In this document: positions 43,632 to 52,469 of the stretch, one piece after another | Position numbering within the stretch: the first letter of the stretch is position 1 | Layout of the letters: each line of letters opens with the position of its first letter | Assembly: GCA_016185425.1 (NCBI GenBank) | Contig: JACPNQ010000014.1 | Coordinates: 119,205-183,204 of the forward strand | Direction: 5' to 3' | DNA length: 64,000 nt | Source: Acidobacteriota bacterium | Lineage (GTDB): Bacteria > Acidobacteriota > Terriglobia > Bryobacterales > Bryobacteraceae | Position numbers and translations under genes: made by a program | Notes under the pieces: generated by a model | Database searches by the model: none | What the model was told of the DNA's origin: nothing | What the model saw: the letters and a program-made list of their open reading frames with translations, nothing else

Positions 43632-44957
43632 ATGAGGGAATCGCGAGTTCGCTGGATTGGCGTTGGTATCGGTGCGGCCCTGCTGGCGCTCGCTTATCCG
43701 ATAGCGGGGCAGAAGGGCAAGAAAGTGGAAGAGGCCGTCATCTACCAGGCGGCGCCCCTGCCCGACCGCATCATCCTGACATGGGCGGGAGACCCGGCAA
43801 CCACCGCTGCCGTAACGTGGCGAACCGATACCAGCGTCGCCAGCGCTGTGGCGGAGATCGCCGTCGCCGAGGACGGCCCGCTGTTCCGGACAAAGGGTCA
43901 TGCCGTTAACGCGCATACGGAAAAGCTCGACGCGAGCCCCGGCGCCGCCAACGTCCATTCCGTGCAGTTCACAGGATTGCAGCCGGACTCGCAATACGTT
44001 TACCGCGTCGGCGACGGCGCCAACTGGAGTGATTGGAACCAGTTCCGCACGGCCGCGTCCGGTCCTGCGCCGCTCGAGTTCATCTACGTCGGCGATGCCC
44101 AGAACGACATCTACTCCATGTGGTCGCGGCTCATCCGCAACGGGTACACGGAGGCGCCAAAGGCTCGATTTATCCTGCATGCCGGTGACCTCGTGAACCG
44201 CGGCATCGTGGACTCGGAGTGGGGCGAATGGCATGCCGCCGCCGGCTGGATCAACCGCTCCGTCTTCTCCGTGCCGACACCCGGAAATCACGAGTACCCC
44301 GTGGGCGCCGATAAGGTGCGCAAGCTGACCGGTCATTGGCGGAAGCAGTTCACGCTGCCAGCGAACGGCCTGCAGGGCCTGGAGGAGACCAACTACTGGA
44401 TGGACATCCAGGGGGTGCGGATTGTCTCGTTGAACTCGAACGAGCGGCAGCGGGAGCAGGCCGCGTGGCTCGATGCGCTGTTGAGCGGGAATCCGCAAAA
44501 ATGGACCATTCTCACCTTCCATCACCCGATCCTCTCCACCGCAAAAGGCCGCGACAACAAAGAACTGAGGGCGATGTGGCAGCCCGTGATCGACAAGCAC
44601 CGCGTGGACATGGTCCTCACCGGCCACGACCACACCTACGGCCGCAGCAATGTGACCTCCGGAACAAGCGGCGTGCAGGGCGGGACAGTGTATGTGGTTT
44701 CGGTGTCGGGGCCGAAAATGTACAATCTCGAGCGGGAACCATGGATGCAGCGGGCCGCCGAAGATACGCAGCTCTACCAGGTAATCCGCATCGACGGAAC
44801 CCAGTTGCGGTACGAATCGCGAACGGCGCGCGGCGCGCTCTATGACGCCTTCACGCTGAGCAAAGTGAAAGGCAAGCCGAACAAGATCGCCAACGCCTCG
44901 CTGCCCAAGCCCGAGCACCTGCGCATGGCGGAGGAGCGCAAGATATCGGTAAAGTGA
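43632..44957 (+). CDS. Purple-acid-phosphatase-like metallophosphoesterase
   Basis: I start at ATG 43632, which follows GGAGG at 43624-43628; the ORF could extend to 43584 without a ribosome site. The 441-residue product has a signal peptide (WIGVGIGAALLALAYPIAG), an Fn3-like N-terminal domain (~38-140), and a calcineurin-type core. Metal ligands are D155 (YVGDAQND), D186 (HAGDLVNRG), N219-H220 (TPGNHEYP), FHHP and GHDHTYGR. It would act outside the cytoplasm on phosphate esters. The stop overlaps the next GT4 gene, so it heads the second glycan cluster. Confidence 0.88.
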   Translation: MRESRVRWIGVGIGAALLALAYPIAGQKGKKVEEAVIYQAAPLPDRIILTWAGDPATTAAVTWRTDTSVASAVAEIAVAEDGPLFRTKGHAVNAHTEKLDASPGAANVHSVQFTGLQPDSQYVYRVGDGANWSDWNQFRTAASGPAPLEFIYVGDAQNDIYSMWSRLIRNGYTEAPKARFILHAGDLVNRGIVDSEWGEWHAAAGWINRSVFSVPTPGNHEYPVGADKVRKLTGHWRKQFTLPANGLQGLEETNYWMDIQGVRIVSLNSNERQREQAAWLDALLSGNPQKWTILTFHHPILSTAKGRDNKELRAMWQPVIDKHRVDMVLTGHDHTYGRSNVTSGTSGVQGGTVYVVSVSGPKMYNLEREPWMQRAAEDTQLYQVIRIDGTQLRYESRTARGALYDAFTLSKVKGKPNKIANASLPKPEHLRMAEERKISVK

Positions 44958-46096
44958 AAAAGCAGGTCCTCGTCGTCTGCCCGGAAGCTCCGTACCCCGT
45001 GTTGGGCGGCGGCGCGCAGCGGATTGCCTCGCTTATCGAGTATTTCGTCGAGCGGGACTGCGCCGTCGACGTCCTGACGTTTGTACCGTTTGAGGCGCCG
45101 CCGGGGTTCGTGCGCGAAGCGCTCTGCGTGCCGCTGCCCGCGAATGGCCGTTCCCGGGCGGCGCGCGTGCTGCGGAACGCGGGGCGGCTGCTGCGCGGCG
45201 TGCCGCCGTTGATTGACCGCTTGGCCGGGTTCGATACGGCGGTGCGTGCCGTCCTCGGCGGCCGGCACTATGACCTCGCGATCCTGGAGCACTTCTGGGT
45301 CGCGCCATATGTCGGCCTGATGCGGCAGTACGCCAGCCGCGTCTGGTGTGACCTGCACAACATCGAGTCGCGGTTCTTTGACACGCTGGCGCAAACATCG
45401 GGACCGTTGACTGGGTGGGCCCTTGGACGATTCGGTAGGCTGAGCCGAAAGCTGGAGACGGAACTGCTGCCAAAGTTCGATGGCTGCCTCGTCTGTTCGG
45501 AGGGCGACGCGGCTCTCGTATCCGGGGTGCCGGTAGTCGTCTATCCCAACACCATCGAATGGATCGACCGGCCAGAGGTGGAGAAGGGCGAGGCTCTGGT
45601 GTTCTCCGGGAACATGGAGTACCACCCCAACCTGCAGGCCGTGCGTTGGTTCCACGAGAGTATCTGGCCAAAGCTGCGGGAGCGATTCCCGGCACTGCGA
45701 TGGCGCTTGGTCGGCATGAACCCGGACGCGGTACTGCGGGTTGTTTGCGGGGACTCGCGGGTCGAAGTAACCGGCGCCGTGCCTGATGCGTTAGCGGAGA
45801 TCGCGCAGGCGAAGCTCGCCGTGGTGCCGCTGCTCTCAGGGAGCGGCACCCGCATCAAGATTCTGGAGGCGTGGGCGGCGGGGACGGCAGTGGTTTCGAC
45901 GAGCCTCGGAGCCGAAGGTTTACCTGTGTGTCTGCGGCTCGCGGACGGCGCTCCGGCCTTCGAGCGGGCGGTGGCCGAGCTACTGAGCGATCCCGCCAAG
46001 CGCCGGTGCTTGGAGGACGCGGGCCGAAAGGCCTATGAACAGCGCTTTCACAGGCGCGCCGGATGGGAAATATTAGACAAGGTGCAATTCCTGTAA
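44954..46096 (+). CDS. GT4 glycosyltransferase
   Basis: 380 residues from GTG 44954, overlapping the phosphatase stop by four bases. The N-terminal fold has PEAPYPVLGGGAQRIASLIE. The donor-site half has LVFSGNMEYHPNLQAVRWF and LSGSGTRIKILEAWAAGTAV, the GTR-K-E pattern common in this GT4 branch instead of a plain EX7E. Acceptor and sugar are unknown. The coding strand is G-rich at silent positions, like the rest of the cluster. Confidence 0.85.
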   Translation: MKKQVLVVCPEAPYPVLGGGAQRIASLIEYFVERDCAVDVLTFVPFEAPPGFVREALCVPLPANGRSRAARVLRNAGRLLRGVPPLIDRLAGFDTAVRAVLGGRHYDLAILEHFWVAPYVGLMRQYASRVWCDLHNIESRFFDTLAQTSGPLTGWALGRFGRLSRKLETELLPKFDGCLVCSEGDAALVSGVPVVVYPNTIEWIDRPEVEKGEALVFSGNMEYHPNLQAVRWFHESIWPKLRERFPALRWRLVGMNPDAVLRVVCGDSRVEVTGAVPDALAEIAQAKLAVVPLLSGSGTRIKILEAWAAGTAVVSTSLGAEGLPVCLRLADGAPAFERAVAELLSDPAKRRCLEDAGRKAYEQRFHRRAGWEILDKVQFL

Positions 46097-46151
46097 CACC
46101 TGGACCTCTGGCGGCCTCGTAGGCGGTGGAGTCTATACTGGAAGGACGTTC

Positions 46152-47300
46152 ATGCGATTTAGCATCGACGCACATGCCATCGGCAGGCACCTAACGGGGA
46201 ATGAGGTGTACGTTCGTAGCCTGCTGGAGGGTTTTGCGGCACTAGACAAGAAATCCGAGTTCATAGCCTACACTTCTGTGCGTGGCGCGGAAGAGTACGT
46301 ACCGTCCCGGGTGCGGACGTGGCGAGTGAGCGAGAATCCGTTCCTCAGGCTGGGGGTGGACCTGGCCAGGCGCGTACGCGCCGACGCGCCGGATCTGCTG
46401 CACGTACAGTACACGGCGCCACTGTTCTGCCCCGTACCGGTAGTGGTCAGCATCCACGACGTGAGTTACCTGGAACACCCCGAGTTTTTCACCAGGTCGC
46501 GGCGCGTCCAGTTACAATTCACCGTGGAGCGGACGGTAAGGCGGGCGGCGAAGATACTCACGTTAAGCGAATTCTCCCGGCAGGGCATCGCCCGGTCGTA
46601 CGGCTTGGATCCCGACCGTATCGCCGTCGTGCCCGCCGCGTGCTCGGAGATCTTCAAGCCGGTATCGCGGCCGAAGGCGAAGTCCTTCGTGGAAGGCCGG
46701 TTCCAGATCAGTGAGCCCTACATCCTTTGCGTGGGCGACCTGCAGCCGCGCAAGAACACCTTGGGCTTGATCCGCGCTTTTGAGGAGCTCGTCGCGAACT
46801 GTCCCGAGTTGCCGCAACATCTCGTCATGGTCGGCAAGGACACCTGGTATGCGCCGAAGGTGCATCAGGCGGCGGAGAACTCGCCGTTCGGGAACCGCAT
46901 CCACTTCACCGGATATGTCGACGACGCCGAGCTCCTGCAGCTCTATAACGCTTGTGACATCTTCGTCTTCCCGTCCTTCTACGAAGGGTTCGGGATTCCT
47001 ATCCTGGAGGCCATGGCGTGCGGCCGCGCGGTGGCATGCTCGAACACATCCGCTATGCCGGAAGTAGCGGGGTCGGCCGCGGTGCTATTCGATCCGCATT
47101 CGACCGGGCAGATGATGAGGTCCATGCGGGATCTGCTTCGCAACGCGGAGCTCCGTTCACGCAAGGAGCGGCTCGGACAGCAGAACGCGTCGAGGTTCAG
47201 TTGGAAGGGAACGGCAAAGCAGACACTGGACGTCTACTATGAAGTAGCCGGCATCCGCGCGAAACAGGCGCAGAGAGCGGCGCCTGTAGGACGGCGGTAA
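46152..47300 (+). CDS. GT4 glycosyltransferase
   Basis: A 382-residue GT-B enzyme of the mannosyl/rhamnosyl-type. HLTGNEVYVRSLLEGFAAL is at the N-terminus, VVSIHDVSYLEHPEFFTRS is in the acceptor domain, YILCVGDLQPRKNTLGLIRA in the donor domain, and the EX7E motif is YEGFGIPILEAMACGRAVA. It starts 55 bases after the previous gene, so it may have its own promoter. The next gene begins three bases after its stop. Confidence 0.88.
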   Translation: MRFSIDAHAIGRHLTGNEVYVRSLLEGFAALDKKSEFIAYTSVRGAEEYVPSRVRTWRVSENPFLRLGVDLARRVRADAPDLLHVQYTAPLFCPVPVVVSIHDVSYLEHPEFFTRSRRVQLQFTVERTVRRAAKILTLSEFSRQGIARSYGLDPDRIAVVPAACSEIFKPVSRPKAKSFVEGRFQISEPYILCVGDLQPRKNTLGLIRAFEELVANCPELPQHLVMVGKDTWYAPKVHQAAENSPFGNRIHFTGYVDDAELLQLYNACDIFVFPSFYEGFGIPILEAMACGRAVACSNTSAMPEVAGSAAVLFDPHSTGQMMRSMRDLLRNAELRSRKERLGQQNASRFSWKGTAKQTLDVYYEVAGIRAKQAQRAAPVGRR

Positions 47301-47303
47301 TCG

Positions 47304-47972
47304 ATGCACAAGCTGTACCTGGCTGGACTCTTGCTCGCGGTGGAGGTGTATGGCGCCGGGCCGCGTGAGGAGTCCTTCCGCTATGAAGTGAAGTGGCCGA
47401 GCGGGCTGGGGCTGGGCGAGGCGCAGTTGCGCGCAAGCCGCGACACCGGCCAATGGGTATTGGACTTCCAGGTGGAGGCCGCCATACCGGGATTCCGGAT
47501 CCTGGACCGCTACAAGTCCACTGTGGATGACAAGTACTGTACGCAGGAGCTCGAGAAGGAGTTCGAGCACGGACCGCGAAAGGGCAAGGAGAAGACGGCC
47601 TTTGCGGCCGGCAAAGCCAAGCGCGTGACGGCGAATGGCGGCGGCACGAGCGAGTTCGAAGTGCCCCCGTGTTCCCGGGACGCCCTGTCGTATCTGTTCT
47701 ACGTTCGAGAGGAAGTCGCGCGCGGGCGCATCCCGGGGCCGCAGAAGCTGTACTTCGGAGCGGGATACGACGTGAAGACGCAGTTCGCGGGCGCCGAGCA
47801 GATCCGTGTGGCGGACGCACCGCTCAGCGCCGACAAATTTAAGGTGACCATAACCACCGCGAACGGTAAAGTGGAGTTAGAGCTCTTCCTGGCCCGGGAT
47901 GAGGCGAGGACACCGGCGCTCATACGAGTGCCGTTTGCGATGGGCAATTTCTCAATGGAGTGGGTCCGCTGA
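47304..47972 (+). CDS. DUF3108 family exported protein
   Basis: 222 residues with a signal peptide (KLYLAGLLLAVEVYGAG). The body matches the DUF3108 pattern: ESFRYEVKWPSGLGLGEAQL, then FRILDRYKSTVDDKY, DALSYLFYVREEVARGR and KVTITTANGKVELELFLARD. The fold is a periplasmic beta-structure. Function is unknown. The gene overlaps the glycosyltransferase-methyltransferase gene by 13 bases, so it belongs to the envelope-glycan cluster. Confidence 0.75.
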   Translation: MHKLYLAGLLLAVEVYGAGPREESFRYEVKWPSGLGLGEAQLRASRDTGQWVLDFQVEAAIPGFRILDRYKSTVDDKYCTQELEKEFEHGPRKGKEKTAFAAGKAKRVTANGGGTSEFEVPPCSRDALSYLFYVREEVARGRIPGPQKLYFGAGYDVKTQFAGAEQIRVADAPLSADKFKVTITTANGKVELELFLARDEARTPALIRVPFAMGNFSMEWVR

Positions 47973-49987
47973 AGATCGCGCATTTCTCCCCTATGCCGCC
48001 TGCCAGGAGCGGCATTGCCGACTATTCCGCCGTGCTTGTGGAACACCTCTGCGCGGGTGCGGAGGTGGATGTGGTTGCCGCGGCGCGGCCGGGCTTCGAC
48101 GCAAGTGCCTACGACGCGGTCCTGTACCAGATCGGCAACAACGGCTATCACGACTACGTGTATGAGACCGCCGTGGCGCAGCCAGGCATTGTGGTGCTGC
48201 ACGAGTCCAACCTGCACCACCTGATGACGGACCTGACGATCCGGCGCGATGACTGGGACGCATACGTCGAGGCCTGCGGATACGACGGCGGGGCGGAGGC
48301 GCGCACCTTCGCGGAGAGGGTGCGGCGGCTGGAGACCGGGCCTGATTACGACGGCGTGCCGATGCTGCGCCGGCTGCTGGAGCGGACGAAGGCGGTGATC
48401 GTCCATAGCCGCGCGGTCGAGGCCGATGTACGGCGGGCCGGGTTCGCCGGACCGGTTGCGCGGATTCCTCATGGCGCATGGCTGCCCGGCGGCGACCGCA
48501 TGGGCTTCCGCTCGAAGTTGGGGCTGGACGAGAAGACTCCCCTCATCGGCGTCTTCGGGTTCCTGAAGCCGTATAAGCGGATCGCCGAAAGCCTGCGCGC
48601 GATGCGCCGGCTGGTGCGCGTGCGCCCTGACGTCAAGATGATTCTGTGTGGCGAGGCGCACCCGGACTTCCCTGTGGCGGAGCTGGTCCGCGGAATGGGG
48701 CTGGAGGCGAATGTCCGGCTGATGGGCTTCGTGCCGATCGAGGACTTCACGGGGTATATCTCGGCATGCGATATCGTGCTGAACCTGCGCTTCCCGACTG
48801 TTGGGGAGAGCTCCGGTACGCTACTGCGGTCATTGGGGCTGGGGCGCGCGGTGATCGTGAGCAATGTCGGGAGCTTCGCGGAATATCCGGACGCGATCTG
48901 CCTGAAGACGCCGGTAGACGCGGCGGAAGAAGACACGCTATTCGAGTATCTGAACCTCCTCGTGTCGCGGCCGGCAGTCGCGCGAGCGATGGGGGAGCGG
49001 GCGCGGCAGTGGGTGGCGGAAGAATGCAATTGGGGCCGGGTTGCGACGGCGTACCGCGAGTTTGCCGCGGCCGTGCGGGAAGGGCGCCCGTGGGTGAACG
49101 TGGAGCCCGCGCCCGCGATCAAAACGGCTGAGGAGTTAACGCTCGATGCCGTCGTCGATCTGCCGCCGGACCCGGAAGCGCCGAAGCAGGTGGAGCCTGC
49201 CTACATTCGGGATTGGGCGGCGCGGGACGCCGAGTCGACCTCATATGCCGAGACCCATATCACGCGGCTTGAGCGCACGCTGAACATCACTCCGTGTGGC
49301 GGTCCCGGTGACCGTGTGCTGGAGATGGGCGCGTATATGCAGATGACGCCGGCGCTACGAGGGAAGCTCGGGTATGGAGAAGTGCGGGGGTGCTATTACG
49401 GCCCGGCGGGACAGGTGGACCACCGGCAGGTCCAGTCTGCGAGCGGGGAGGTGTTCCGTTGCGAGGTGGACCTCTTTGACGCCGGGAAGGACGCGTTCCC
49501 GTACCCGGACGGGCACTTCGCCACGGTGCTGTGCTGCGAACTGCTGGAGCATTTGCCAACAGACCCGATGTGGATGATGGGCGAGATCAATCGCATCCTG
49601 CGGCCCGGCGGACACCTGGTGCTAACGACCCCGAACGTCGCATCGATACGCGCGCTACGGGCGATTTTGGAAGGCTACCATCCTGGCTTCTTTCCGGCTT
49701 ACATCAAGCCCGCGGAACCGGGCGCCGAGGTGGAGGCGCGGCACGCGCGGGAGTACACTCCGCGGGAGATCCACTACCTGCTGCAGGACAGCGGCTTCGA
49801 CGTGGAGCGCCTAGAAACGGGCGAGTTCCTGGACAAGCCGCGCCCGGAAGAGCGGTGGATCGTGCACCTGCTCGAGCAGTATCAGTTGCCGAAGCACCTG
49901 CGCGGGGACGGGATCTACGCGGTCGGGAAGAAGACGGGCCCGGTCGTCAAGCGGTATCCAGCGTGGCTCTATGAGGGCGGGCACTAG
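47960..49987 (+). CDS. Fused GT4 glycosyltransferase and SAM-dependent methyltransferase
   Basis: 675 residues from GTG 47960. Residues ~4-375 are a GT4 enzyme (KIAHFSPMPPARSGIADYSA, LIGVFGFLKPYKRIAESLRA, NLRFPTVGESSGTLLRSLGL). Residues ~420-660 are a class I methyltransferase: motif I VLEMGAYMQM in a degenerate form, then VLCCELLEHLPTDPMWMMGE, ILRPGGHLVLTTPNV and YTPREIHYLLQDSGFDVERL. One chain could add a sugar and methylate it or the chain end. It lies directly before an ABC-2 permease, the arrangement expected for a capped, ABC-exported glycan. Confidence 0.85.
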   Translation: MGPLKIAHFSPMPPARSGIADYSAVLVEHLCAGAEVDVVAAARPGFDASAYDAVLYQIGNNGYHDYVYETAVAQPGIVVLHESNLHHLMTDLTIRRDDWDAYVEACGYDGGAEARTFAERVRRLETGPDYDGVPMLRRLLERTKAVIVHSRAVEADVRRAGFAGPVARIPHGAWLPGGDRMGFRSKLGLDEKTPLIGVFGFLKPYKRIAESLRAMRRLVRVRPDVKMILCGEAHPDFPVAELVRGMGLEANVRLMGFVPIEDFTGYISACDIVLNLRFPTVGESSGTLLRSLGLGRAVIVSNVGSFAEYPDAICLKTPVDAAEEDTLFEYLNLLVSRPAVARAMGERARQWVAEECNWGRVATAYREFAAAVREGRPWVNVEPAPAIKTAEELTLDAVVDLPPDPEAPKQVEPAYIRDWAARDAESTSYAETHITRLERTLNITPCGGPGDRVLEMGAYMQMTPALRGKLGYGEVRGCYYGPAGQVDHRQVQSASGEVFRCEVDLFDAGKDAFPYPDGHFATVLCCELLEHLPTDPMWMMGEINRILRPGGHLVLTTPNVASIRALRAILEGYHPGFFPAYIKPAEPGAEVEARHAREYTPREIHYLLQDSGFDVERLETGEFLDKPRPEERWIVHLLEQYQLPKHLRGDGIYAVGKKTGPVVKRYPAWLYEGGH

Positions 49988-49988
49988 G

Positions 49989-51107
49989 ATGCTTTCGGTG
50001 GCACTAGTTCCGGTGCGGGATGAGGCGGCCGGCTGGCAGTTGCTCGATGCGCGAACGGGCGCGCTGATCGAGGAGGGGCCCTGGGTGAAAGAAGCGGGCG
50101 AGTCCGAGGTGCCCGTCCCGGCCGAAGACGGTGACTATCGCGTGCTCGTGTCGACCGTGAGCCCTGAGCGGGGCTGGGCGTATGCGCGCGGCGCGCGGAT
50201 GCGCGTAGTGGATGTCGCGATGCGCGGCGGCGAGATGCAAGTGACCGGCGACCGGCGGACGACCCTGCGGATATTGCGGCTGCGCGGACTGCCGCGGCGG
50301 CTTGCCTCCTTCGTACTGGAGCCGTGGGCGGTGTTGTGGCGTAACCGGAGCCTGATCGCCGCGATGGTGGAGAGGGACTTGCAAGGCCGCTACAAGGGCT
50401 CTTTCGGGGACCGCTTCTGGACCTTGGCGCAGCCGTTGCTGCTGATGCTGGCCTACTGGTTCGTGTTCGGCGTGGTGCTGCAAACCCGCTTCAACGACAG
50501 CAAGAACCCGACGATCTACGTCCTGTTCTTCCTTTGCGGGATGCTGCCTTGGCTGGCCTTCAGCGAGGCAATGGGACGTGCGCCAAGCGTGATCCTGGAA
50601 CACCGCAACTTCGTCAAGAAGCTTGTCTTCCCGGTCGAGATCCTGCCGGTGAACCTGGTCTTCTCCGGAATGGTCTCGAGCGCACTGGCTCTCGTCGTCT
50701 ACCTGTTCTTCCTGATGGCAACGCGGGAGCGAATACCGCCGGAGGCGATGTGGCTGCCCGTGCTGGTGGTGCCACAGATCGTGCTGACATTGGGGCTCTG
50801 CTGGGCGTGGGCGGCGGTGGGGCTCTTTGCCCGGGATTTGGGGCAGGTGAACGGCTTCCTGTTGACTCTGCTGTTCTTCCTGACCCCGATCTGCTACCCG
50901 ACCGAGAAGCTGCCGCCCGCGGCGGTGACGATCCTCCAGAAGAGCCCGATCTTCAAGCTGGTGGGCGAATACCGGCTCTTGTTCATTTCGGAAACAACGC
51001 CGGATTGGGCGGTGCTGGGGCAGTTGTCGATTATGGCCCTTGGGGCCTTCTACCTAGGATATGGAGTGTTCCGGAAGCTGCGGCCAAGCTTCCCGGATGT
51101 GCTGTAA
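49989..51107 (+). CDS. ABC-2 type polysaccharide exporter permease with N-terminal extension
   Basis: 372 residues from ATG 49989. Residues 1-95 form a soluble beta-rich domain (LVPVRDEAAGWQLLDARTGA) absent from normal Wzm/TagG permeases. From ~115 the standard architecture begins with the amphipathic RNRSLIAAMVERDLQGRYKG, followed by six helices and the conserved TPICYPTEKLP loop. It should pair with a Wzt-type ATPase, but none is adjacent. The next gene begins three bases downstream. Confidence 0.85.
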   Translation: MLSVALVPVRDEAAGWQLLDARTGALIEEGPWVKEAGESEVPVPAEDGDYRVLVSTVSPERGWAYARGARMRVVDVAMRGGEMQVTGDRRTTLRILRLRGLPRRLASFVLEPWAVLWRNRSLIAAMVERDLQGRYKGSFGDRFWTLAQPLLLMLAYWFVFGVVLQTRFNDSKNPTIYVLFFLCGMLPWLAFSEAMGRAPSVILEHRNFVKKLVFPVEILPVNLVFSGMVSSALALVVYLFFLMATRERIPPEAMWLPVLVVPQIVLTLGLCWAWAAVGLFARDLGQVNGFLLTLLFFLTPICYPTEKLPPAAVTILQKSPIFKLVGEYRLLFISETTPDWAVLGQLSIMALGAFYLGYGVFRKLRPSFPDVL

Positions 51108-51110
51108 AAG

Positions 51111-52469
51111 ATGCCAGATTACGGATTGCGAGAGCCGAGCTATCTCGGCGGATCCGGACGGTCCTTTCTGCGGGCTGTGCCGGTTTTGATGGGCCTGGGG
51201 GCGATTGGCGCTCTGGGCTATTTGTGGGCGAAGTCCACGGCGCCGATGGTGGAGGTGATGGGAGGCTTCCCGCGCGCGCTGGGGCCCTCGACGCCGCTGC
51301 ACGTCCGCTGGACAAACCCGCATGGGGCGAGGAGAGTGGCTGTCTTCGTGGAGCAGGGAGGGGCGCGGACCCTGGCCTTTGAGCGGACGGAATCGCCGAG
51401 GCGGTTCGCCTTCCGCCGGCCGCCGGAAGGTCCGGGGCAGGTATCGTTGGCCATTAGCAAGAAGGAAGTGCCGGCGCTCGCGGCCGGGAAGGCCGTGGTG
51501 GTGGTTGAAGTGCAGTCGAACGACCTGCGTGGGCTAGTGGAGAGGGTGTCCCACGAGTTGCCGGTCGTGCTGGAGCAGCCGTCAGTGACTGCGGACAAAG
51601 AGACGGTCTTCGTGAAGCGGGGCAGGACGGGGGTGGTCCAGTTCACCGTGGGCGGAGGCTGGAGCGAAGCCGGGGTGCGCGTGGGCAGGTTCACCTTCCC
51701 GAGCTGGCCTATGAAAGGCCACGCCGGGCGGCGGATCAGTTTGTTCACCGTGCCGCCGGAGAGCGGCGGAGATATCGAGCCGCTGCTATTTGCGCGGAGC
51801 CCGATCGGGGACGAGGTGACTGCGCCGTTTCCACTGAAGGTGACGGAGGTGAAGTTCCGGGAGCGCACGCTGGAGCTTGGGGACAAGCTGATGGACAAGG
51901 TGCTGGGCGAGCTCGATCCAGGGGCGAGGGGTGACGCCGCGGAACGGTTCGCGCGGATCAACTCGGCCATGCGGAGGGCGAACGACGCCGCGCTGGCGGA
52001 ACTTGCCGCGAAGAGTGAGGGGAAGAGGCGCTGGGAGGGCCCGTTTGTCCTGCTGCCGCGCGGGAAGGCGGAGGCGCTCTTTGCCGACCACAGGACCTAC
52101 AAGTACGGCGGGAAGGCGCTCAACCGGGAGTGGCACCTGGGGATCGACATGGCCTCCGTGAAGCGCGCCCCTGTCCCGGCGGCGAACCGCGGGCGCGTGG
52201 TCTTTGCCGGAAGGCTGGGGATCTACGGGAACTGCGTAGCGATCGACCACGGGATGGGCGTCCTGACGATCTACGGGCACATGAGCGAGATCGGGGCGAA
52301 GGAGGGGGACACGGTGGCAAAGGGGCAGGAGATCGGGAAGTCGGGGATGTCCGGATTGGCGGGCGGCGACCATCTGCACCTGGGGATGATGGTTGGGAGC
52401 GCCTTTGTGGACCCGGTCGAGTGGACCCACGAGAGCTGGATGAAGGAGACCCTAAAGGACGTGGAATAG
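51111..52469 (+). CDS. Membrane-anchored M23 family metallopeptidase
   Basis: 452 residues with one N-terminal membrane helix (~21-40). A beta-rich middle region of ~270 residues follows, then the M23 LytM core: HLGIDMAS (HxxxD zinc ligands), YGHMSEIGAKEGDTV, and the DHLHLGM motif. The zinc ligands are all present, so it should be an active peptidoglycan endopeptidase. It lies three bases after the ABC-2 permease; opening the wall for glycan export is one plausible reason. Confidence 0.87.
   Translation: MPDYGLREPSYLGGSGRSFLRAVPVLMGLGAIGALGYLWAKSTAPMVEVMGGFPRALGPSTPLHVRWTNPHGARRVAVFVEQGGARTLAFERTESPRRFAFRRPPEGPGQVSLAISKKEVPALAAGKAVVVVEVQSNDLRGLVERVSHELPVVLEQPSVTADKETVFVKRGRTGVVQFTVGGGWSEAGVRVGRFTFPSWPMKGHAGRRISLFTVPPESGGDIEPLLFARSPIGDEVTAPFPLKVTEVKFRERTLELGDKLMDKVLGELDPGARGDAAERFARINSAMRRANDAALAELAAKSEGKRRWEGPFVLLPRGKAEALFADHRTYKYGGKALNREWHLGIDMASVKRAPVPAANRGRVVFAGRLGIYGNCVAIDHGMGVLTIYGHMSEIGAKEGDTVAKGQEIGKSGMSGLAGGDHLHLGMMVGSAFVDPVEWTHESWMKETLKDVE

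Noticed and set aside
43576..43640. Replication origin at the composition switch
   Set aside because: The polarity fits an origin, but there is no dnaA or other origin-associated gene, and the intergenic gap is only about 55 bases; I keep the skew change as an observation only.
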